Positions 5,692 to 9,569 of a DNA stretch of 9,569 nucleotides are shown here, one piece after another. Position 1 is the first letter of the stretch. Each line of letters opens with the position of its first letter. Both the position numbers and the translations under genes were made by a program. Below the pieces are notes generated by a model. The model was given only the letters and a program-made list of their open reading frames with translations. It was not told the origin of the DNA and made no database searches. The stretch is from Pseudomonadota bacterium (lineage in GTDB: Bacteria > Pseudomonadota > Gammaproteobacteria > Burkholderiales > Burkholderiaceae_B): positions 1 to 9,569 of the forward strand of contig JAFAGQ010000154.1 in assembly GCA_023422555.1 (NCBI GenBank), in the 5' to 3' direction.

Positions 5692-6489
5692 ATGTTACGC
5701 AAGTGGACTGGGCTGATCCTTTTCGCCACGGTCGCATCGGTTTCTGTGCCCGCACTGGCCGGTGTCACCGCGCCAGAGTGGGAGAAAGTTAACTCGAGCT
5801 TCTTCGCCGGCAAGACACTGGAAGACGGGCCCTTTATTCACATCACTGCGCCCAAGCGGGCAGCCAGTGGCGCGCAGGTGCCGTTTGAATTTTCCATTGA
5901 CTACCCCTCAACGAAAGATGATTACATTAAAAATGTGACATTGGTGGTTCCGGAAAATCCGGTGCCGCTCACGGCAGTCTTTCACTTCAGTCCGGATAGC
6001 GGCAAAATCGATGTTGCTACCCGTATTCGTCTGGAGATCGATGACTATGTACATGTCGTTGCAGAAACCAGCGACGGCCGTTATTTCCGGAATGCGGTGC
6101 CTATCAAGGCAGCAGGAGGCTGTGGCGGGACGGTAGGTGGAGATGCCAGCGAAGCGCGCAAGACAGCAGGACAGATGAAACTGGCGGCAATAGAACCGGT
6201 AGTCGCCGGCAAGCCCGCGCAGGCTCGATTGATGATACGGCATCCCATGTATACCGGTTTGCAGCGTGATCTGATGACGCAAGGTTTTCGACCCGCCTAT
6301 TTCATTAAAAATATAGATATCCGTTTCAATGACAAGCCAGTACTGCAGGCCGATACGTATATTGGCATCAGCGAAGATCCCAATCTGAAGTTCTATTTTG
6401 TGCCGGATAAAAGTGGCAAGCTGACGGTTAAGGCAGAGGATAACGAAGGTAAGCAATTTCAGCATGAAACCAATGTGACGGTTCAGTGA
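5692..6489 (+). CDS. Fused SoxY-SoxZ-like sulfur carrier protein
   Basis: A 265-residue exported protein that joins a SoxY-like and a SoxZ-like domain. The Sec signal peptide runs to about residue 23 (VPALA-G). The SoxY-like domain spans about 30-138 (FIHITAPKRAASGAQVPFEF, strands around 80-138) and ends in KAAGGCGG with C144, equivalent to the substrate-carrying cysteine of SoxY's GGCGG tail. After a short linker (147-165, TVGGDASEARKTAGQ) the SoxZ-like domain fills 166-265 (VVAGKPAQARLMIRHPM, KNIDIRFNDKPVL, GKLTVKAEDNEG). In classical SoxYZ the two are separate subunits and the GGCGG is at the free C-terminus; here it is internal. Fusions of this type are known as quinoprotein dehydrogenase-associated SoxYZ-like carriers. 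The cysteine would carry a covalent sulfur intermediate in the periplasm. The stop overlaps the next start by 1 nt, so coupling with the hydrolase is likely. Fold and fusion are clear; substrate is not. Confidence 0.9.
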   Translation: MLRKWTGLILFATVASVSVPALAGVTAPEWEKVNSSFFAGKTLEDGPFIHITAPKRAASGAQVPFEFSIDYPSTKDDYIKNVTLVVPENPVPLTAVFHFSPDSGKIDVATRIRLEIDDYVHVVAETSDGRYFRNAVPIKAAGGCGGTVGGDASEARKTAGQMKLAAIEPVVAGKPAQARLMIRHPMYTGLQRDLMTQGFRPAYFIKNIDIRFNDKPVLQADTYIGISEDPNLKFYFVPDKSGKLTVKAEDNEGKQFQHETNVTVQ

Positions 6490-7409
6490 TGCGCCGGACT
6501 GTCCTTCGCTTCATGCTTTTCATTGGGATTCTGACTTTCAGTTCTGTCTCGGGTGCTGTCGCATTACAAATGAAAGAGGTGGCGCCAGGCGTCTTTGTCC
6601 ATCAGGGTTCGCATCTGGATTTTGATGACGATAATTACAATGGTGATATTGCAAATATCTCGTTTGTCATCGGGACGAAATCGGTTGCCGTGATTGACAC
6701 GGGTGGTTCTTACGACGTCGGAGTGGCACTGAAAGAAGCGATAAAGGCAAAGACGGCGCTGCCTGTTAAGTATGTGATCAATACTCATGTTCATCCGGAC
6801 CATATCCTGGGTAATGCCGCATTTGCGCAAAAGGATGTGAGCTTTGTCGGTCACGCAAATCTGCCTGCAGTCATGTACGAGAGTCAGGATACCTACCTGC
6901 GCGACGCGCCCCCTCGTAAAGACGGCAAGAAAAATACGCTTGTGATGCCGACTATCAAGGTTGCAGAGCAATACACAATAGATCTCGGTGGGCGCCAGCT
7001 GCTTTTGCGCAGTTGGCCATCGGCCCACACGACCACTGATCTGACCGTTTTGGACCAGAAAACTGACACCTTCTGGACTGGCGATCTGCTTTTCACTGAA
7101 CGCACGCCTTCGGTTGATGGGGACGTCAAGAGCTGGATCGACGTGATTGGCGCACTGCGCAAAATGACGTATGCGCGGGTGGTACCAGGACACGGATCCA
7201 TTCCCGAAAATCCTGCGGGGGCGTGGGATACAGAAAAACATTATCTGCAGTTACTGATATCCGATATTTCCATAGGAATCAAGGAGGGCAAAGACATGAG
7301 CGAAGTCATGCAATCTGCCGCTTCCAGCGAAAAGGATAAATGGCAGCGCTTTGATGTCATTAATCCGCGCAATGTCAATCTGCTGTTCCCAAAAATGGAA
7401 TGGGAATAA
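6489..7409 (+). CDS. Exported metallo-beta-lactamase-fold hydrolase (SoxH / quinoprotein-relay type)
   Basis: A 306-residue zinc hydrolase with an N-terminal Sec signal (MRRTVLRFMLFIGILTF, cleavage near AVA-L at 25-26). The metallo-beta-lactamase metal site is complete: HVHPDH (H100, H102, D104, H105), H180 in SAHTTTD, D199 in WTGDLLF and H235 in PGHG. An Asp/Asn-rich segment (44-53) followed by GDIANISFVIG is typical of SoxH-like members. This type accompanies fused SoxYZ carriers (quinoprotein relay system zinc metallohydrolases) and resembles SoxH of Paracoccus, whose role is unsettled. It could hydrolyse a thioester-, sulfonate- or persulfide-like adduct on the SoxYZ cysteine, standing in for SoxB, but that is inference. 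The ATG at 6489 overlaps the SoxYZ stop (TGATG); the GTG at 6486 is an alternative but would lengthen the protein by one residue only. Three bases separate its stop from the cytochrome start. Confidence 0.9.
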   Translation: MRRTVLRFMLFIGILTFSSVSGAVALQMKEVAPGVFVHQGSHLDFDDDNYNGDIANISFVIGTKSVAVIDTGGSYDVGVALKEAIKAKTALPVKYVINTHVHPDHILGNAAFAQKDVSFVGHANLPAVMYESQDTYLRDAPPRKDGKKNTLVMPTIKVAEQYTIDLGGRQLLLRSWPSAHTTTDLTVLDQKTDTFWTGDLLFTERTPSVDGDVKSWIDVIGALRKMTYARVVPGHGSIPENPAGAWDTEKHYLQLLISDISIGIKEGKDMSEVMQSAASSEKDKWQRFDVINPRNVNLLFPKMEWE

Positions 7410-7412
7410 CAC

Positions 7413-7772
7413 ATGACATTCAAAGAGAAAAGTTGCGCATTGCTTAAGGGTTCCGTGGTTTTTAAGACCGGGATACTGATTGTCATGTTTACCTGTGCAC
7501 AGTCGCTATCTGCGGCCCCGGCGCTTGATCCGCACATTCGGGTGCTCGCGGCGTCCTGTGCGGCATGTCATGGGACCAACGGTATCAGTGTCGGGACAAC
7601 GCCAAGTCTGGCGGGAGCATCGCAGGCACACTTTCTGTCTCGTATGGCGCAGTTTCGCGAAGACAGAAAATCGTCCGACGTTATGGCACAGCACGCGCGG
7701 GGATTGACTGATGCTGAAATCCATCAGCTGGCTGTGTATTTTTCAGCATTGCCTGTGCCAAAAGGATCCTGA
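7413..7772 (+). CDS. Small periplasmic monohaem cytochrome c (SoxE/FccA-like)
   Basis: A 119-residue class I c-type cytochrome. It has an N-terminal signal or anchor (hydrophobic 19-34, TGILIVMFTCAQSLSAA) and one haem-binding motif CAACHG (C49, C52, H53). M91 in SSDVMAQHARGLTD is the likely sixth haem ligand, as in small cytochromes of the sulfide-dehydrogenase group. One haem and about 80 mature residues fit the cytochrome partner of a flavocytochrome c sulfide dehydrogenase, although FccA of Allochromatium has two haems. It would accept electrons from the flavoprotein encoded downstream and pass them to the respiratory chain. The gene follows the hydrolase by 3 nt with only a weak GGGA as ribosome binding site, so coupling is probable. 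A 182-bp gap separates it from its presumed flavoprotein partner. Confidence 0.92.
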   Translation: MTFKEKSCALLKGSVVFKTGILIVMFTCAQSLSAAPALDPHIRVLAASCAACHGTNGISVGTTPSLAGASQAHFLSRMAQFREDRKSSDVMAQHARGLTDAEIHQLAVYFSALPVPKGS

Positions 7773-7954
7773 AGGTTGTTGAGTATGCTGCAACGATCAT
7801 TACACTTGTCATCTTTACAACGCGGCACGCAGCATGGTCGTTATAACGGTTGTCGCGGGTGTTCGTACGCGTTTCCTGGTTCGCCAGCCGGCGGGTTAAC
7901 AAGTGCACGGCGCCCAGGGCATGCGCAGCCGGATTATGCTTATTGGAATGAAAC

Positions 7955-9220
7955 ATGAAACGCAGGCAATTCATTGGTTCACTTGGGGCAGCATGGCTGG
8001 GAGCGACCGTCTGGCCGTTCAGCGCAGCGGCCGCAGGCAGACTGCGAAAAGCGCGAGTCGTTGTGGTTGGTGCGGGATTTGGCGGCGCAACGGCGGCAAA
8101 GTATTTGCGCATGTGGAGCGATTACCATCTGCCTGTCACACTGATCGAACAGAATCAGGCTTTTGTGTCCTGTCCCACCAGTAATCTGGTGCTCGGCGGA
8201 TCTGCTAGCCTGTCCGCCATCACCCGATCCTATGAAGACCTGACTCGCCAGCACGGTGTGCAATTGCGGCATGATACCGTGCTCGCTGTCGATCCGGAAA
8301 AAAAGCAGGTTCGCTGCGCGACTGGTTCTGTGCCTTATGATTATCTGGTTATGGCAACTGGCATAAGCTTTGATTACGCGAGTGTTCCGATGGAACAGAC
8401 TGATGTGGCCAGGTCGCGTCTGCCTCATGCCTGGAAAGCGGGTCCGCAGACCGAAATGCTGGCTGCCCGGCTAAGAGGTATGCGCAAAGGTGGCGTCTTT
8501 GCCATTACGGTGCCTCAGACGCCTTACCGGTGTCCGCCCGGCCCTTATGAGCGGGCCTGCCAGGTTGCCTGGTATCTTAAACATCATAATCCTGCCGGCA
8601 AGGTGCTGGTGCTGGATGCCAATCCGGGCATCACTTCCAAACGTCCCTTATTTGAACGCAACTGGGCGGATGAGTATCCCGGATTGATCGATTATCAGCC
8701 AGGCAGTGAATTATTGTCGGTTGATGCCAGCACAGGCGCAATAGAAACTGTGTTCGGAAGCTGGCAACCTGATGTTCTCAATCTGATTCCGCCGCAAACC
8801 GCTGGACAGCTGGCACTGGAAACCGGCCTGGCCAATAGCGAAGGGCGCTGGTGCGATGTCAATTTCGTCACCTACGAATCGACGGTGGTGCCGGGCATTC
8901 ATTTACTGGGAGATTCTGTGGATTCAGGTTTGCCAAAATCTGCCCATATCGCCAATTCGCAGGCCAAAGTGTGTGCCAGCGGCATTATTGCCAGGCTTGC
9001 CGATCAGGAGCCGGATCCCTTGCCTGTTTTCGCCAATACCTGCTATAGCTATGTTGACGATACGGCAGCGATGCACGTGGCCAACGTCTATCGCTACGAC
9101 CCACAGAAAAAAGAGATGGTTTCAGCAGAAGGCGGTGGCATCTCGGATCGACCATCCGACAAGGAAGGTGTCGATGCCAGATCCTGGGCCAGGAATATCT
9201 GGCACGACGTACTGGGCTGA
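7955..9220 (+). CDS. Flavocytochrome c sulfide dehydrogenase flavoprotein subunit (SoxF/FccB-like)
   Basis: A 421-residue FAD-dependent oxidoreductase of the FCSD family, which oxidises sulfide or sulfane sulfur in the periplasm and passes electrons to a cytochrome c. A Tat signal is present (MKRRQFIG, twin arginine at 3-4, AAAAG end at 24-28), as expected for export of a folded flavoprotein. The dinucleotide motif is VVVVGAGFGGATAAKYLR (35-52). C73 in FVSCPTSN corresponds to the cysteine that covalently binds FAD (Cys42 in Allochromatium FccB); C193 in YRCPPGPYERA and C363 in NTCYSYV correspond to the redox-active disulfide (Cys161/Cys337). The spacing agrees closely. LLGDSVDS (near 310) and the SAHIANSQAKVCA segment match the FAD-binding C-terminal part. 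All key residues are intact, so the enzyme should be active. It ends the run and its cytochrome partner is probably the gene at 7413. Start ATG 7955 has GGAATG upstream. Persulfide or carrier-bound sulfur is an alternative substrate. Confidence 0.95.
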   Translation: MKRRQFIGSLGAAWLGATVWPFSAAAAGRLRKARVVVVGAGFGGATAAKYLRMWSDYHLPVTLIEQNQAFVSCPTSNLVLGGSASLSAITRSYEDLTRQHGVQLRHDTVLAVDPEKKQVRCATGSVPYDYLVMATGISFDYASVPMEQTDVARSRLPHAWKAGPQTEMLAARLRGMRKGGVFAITVPQTPYRCPPGPYERACQVAWYLKHHNPAGKVLVLDANPGITSKRPLFERNWADEYPGLIDYQPGSELLSVDASTGAIETVFGSWQPDVLNLIPPQTAGQLALETGLANSEGRWCDVNFVTYESTVVPGIHLLGDSVDSGLPKSAHIANSQAKVCASGIIARLADQEPDPLPVFANTCYSYVDDTAAMHVANVYRYDPQKKEMVSAEGGGISDRPSDKEGVDARSWARNIWHDVLG

Positions 9221-9286
9221 GGCCGGATTGACCGCTGCAAAAATAATTCGAATTTAAAGCTCCCAGTTCGTTCATTCATGATATCT

Positions 9287-9322
9287 GGCGCTGCGTTGCG
9301 CCGCTTTCTGGTGCGTTTTTTT
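9287..9322 (+). terminator. Candidate intrinsic terminator after the FCSD gene
   Basis: GGCGC (9287-9291), loop TGCGTT and GCGCC (9298-9302) form a 5-bp GC-only stem, and a run of seven T's lies at 9316-9322. A second small stem (CGCC 9299-9302 with GGTGCG 9310-9315) ends right at the T-run. Either could end transcription of the six-gene run. The stem is short and, in the first case, 13 nt from the T-run, so confidence is moderate. Confidence 0.45.
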
Positions 9323-9325
9323 CCT

Positions 9326-9397
9326 GCATTGCACAAACGACAGGCATTCCTGAGAACTCCGCCTCTTCAGGGCATTGTGCTGATGCAGCAATGCCTG
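9326..9397. repeat. Nested inverted repeats in the gap before the last gene
   Basis: Three exact inverted pairs sit inside 72 bp: GCATTGC (9326-9332) with GCAATGC (9388-9394), GCACAA (9331-9336) with TTGTGC (9375-9380), and CAGGCATT (9341-9348) with AATGCCTG (9390-9397). They compete with each other for pairing. The rest of the 291-bp gap (9221-9511) has no convincing coding frame and contains the promoter region of the next gene. Confidence 0.4.
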
Positions 9398-9485
9398 ATT
9401 CTGGAACATTTCTTCCCTTTTTTCTGGACTCAACGATGAGCTGAAACTGGACCTAGACCAGCCCGCGAACTTCTTCTATCTTTGA

Positions 9486-9497
9486 TTGAAATTTCAA
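9486..9497. promoter_or_regulatory. Palindrome next to the ribosome binding site of the last gene
   Basis: TTGAAATTTCAA is a perfect 12-bp palindrome, with further symmetry outside it (CTTTGA 9480-9485 with TCAAAG 9494-9499). It ends 3 nt before the AGGAG (9501-9505) of the gene at 9512. It may be an operator close to the transcription start or a small hairpin in the leader. No regulator for it is seen in the window. Confidence 0.4.
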
Positions 9498-9511
9498 AGC
9501 AGGAGAGAAAC

Positions 9512-9569
9512 ATGAGTAACGCGGTAGACATCCAGACACTGGAGGCTTTTTCCAAAGCCTGGAACGATC
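9512..9569 (+). CDS. Start of a new gene, possibly NTF2/SnoaL-like, truncated by window edge
   Basis: Only 19 codons are present (MSNAVDIQTLEAFSKAWNDx). The start is well supported by AGGAG 6 nt upstream. The peptide, a helix with AFSKAWND, resembles the first helix of small NTF2/SnoaL-like proteins, where the same AWN(D/A)-H-D pattern is common. No signal peptide is evident, so unlike the run upstream it is probably cytoplasmic. With this little sequence, the family is a guess. Confidence 0.5.
   Translation, partial: MSNAVDIQTLEAFSKAWND

Noticed and set aside
5908..6465. 185-codon minus-strand open frame opposite the SoxYZ fusion
   Set aside because: The sense frame has clear SoxY/SoxZ signatures; the antisense frame has no recognisable domain and no supporting start signals.
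7681..8112. 143-codon minus-strand open frame across the cytochrome end, the gap and the FCSD start
   Set aside because: It overlaps two clear genes in antisense, has no family features or upstream ribosome binding site that I can see, and is best explained as a shadow frame.
1..9569. tRNA, rRNA, insertion sequences, integrase or attachment sites, CRISPR arrays
   Set aside because: Nothing resembling these was found on either strand by reading; the window appears free of mobile elements.

Overview
The window looks like a chromosomal segment from a betaproteobacterium of the Burkholderiales, most likely Alcaligenaceae (an Advenella-like organism would fit). The grounds are two Bug/TctC-type periplasmic solute-binding proteins, one of them next to a LysR regulator, moderate GC content, and a Sox-related periplasmic gene cluster. 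The genus is inferred; no rRNA or other marker gene is present.

Left part (1-4391): the 3' end of a Bug receptor gene runs rightward and ends at 654. It converges on a leftward operon that reads, in transcription order, Bug receptor (3325-2342), PIG-L/LmbE-fold protein closely resembling the 4-oxalomesaconate hydratase GalB (2215-1502), and RraA-fold 4-carboxy-4-hydroxy-2-oxoadipate aldolase-like GalC (1480-770). A LysR-type regulator (3477-4391) diverges from the operon across a 151-bp AT-rich region that holds a perfect T-N11-A dyad. Together, GalB and GalC would perform the last two steps of the gallate / protocatechuate 4,5-cleavage route, 4-oxalomesaconate to CHA to pyruvate plus oxaloacetate. 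The receptor may serve uptake of a related acid. No ring-cleavage dioxygenase, tautomerase or TctAB membrane subunits are in the window.

Right part (4485-9220): six rightward genes, all predicted to be exported. They are two tandem paralogous lipoproteins, a fused SoxY-SoxZ sulfur-carrier-like protein with an internal GGCGG cysteine motif, a metallo-beta-lactamase-fold hydrolase of the SoxH/quinoprotein-relay type, a small monohaem cytochrome c (CAACH), and a Tat-exported flavocytochrome c sulfide dehydrogenase flavoprotein (SoxF/FccB type) that keeps the flavin-linking cysteine and the active-site cysteine pair. The first four junctions are 1-nt overlaps or gaps under 100 nt. There is no SoxAX, SoxB or SoxCD in the window. 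The set looks like a compact periplasmic carrier-hydrolase-cytochrome-flavoprotein relay, either for sulfur compounds or as an accessory to a quinoprotein dehydrogenase outside the window.

Far right (9221-9569): a 291-bp non-coding region with a candidate terminator and several inverted repeats, then the first 19 codons of a further gene with a good ribosome binding site.
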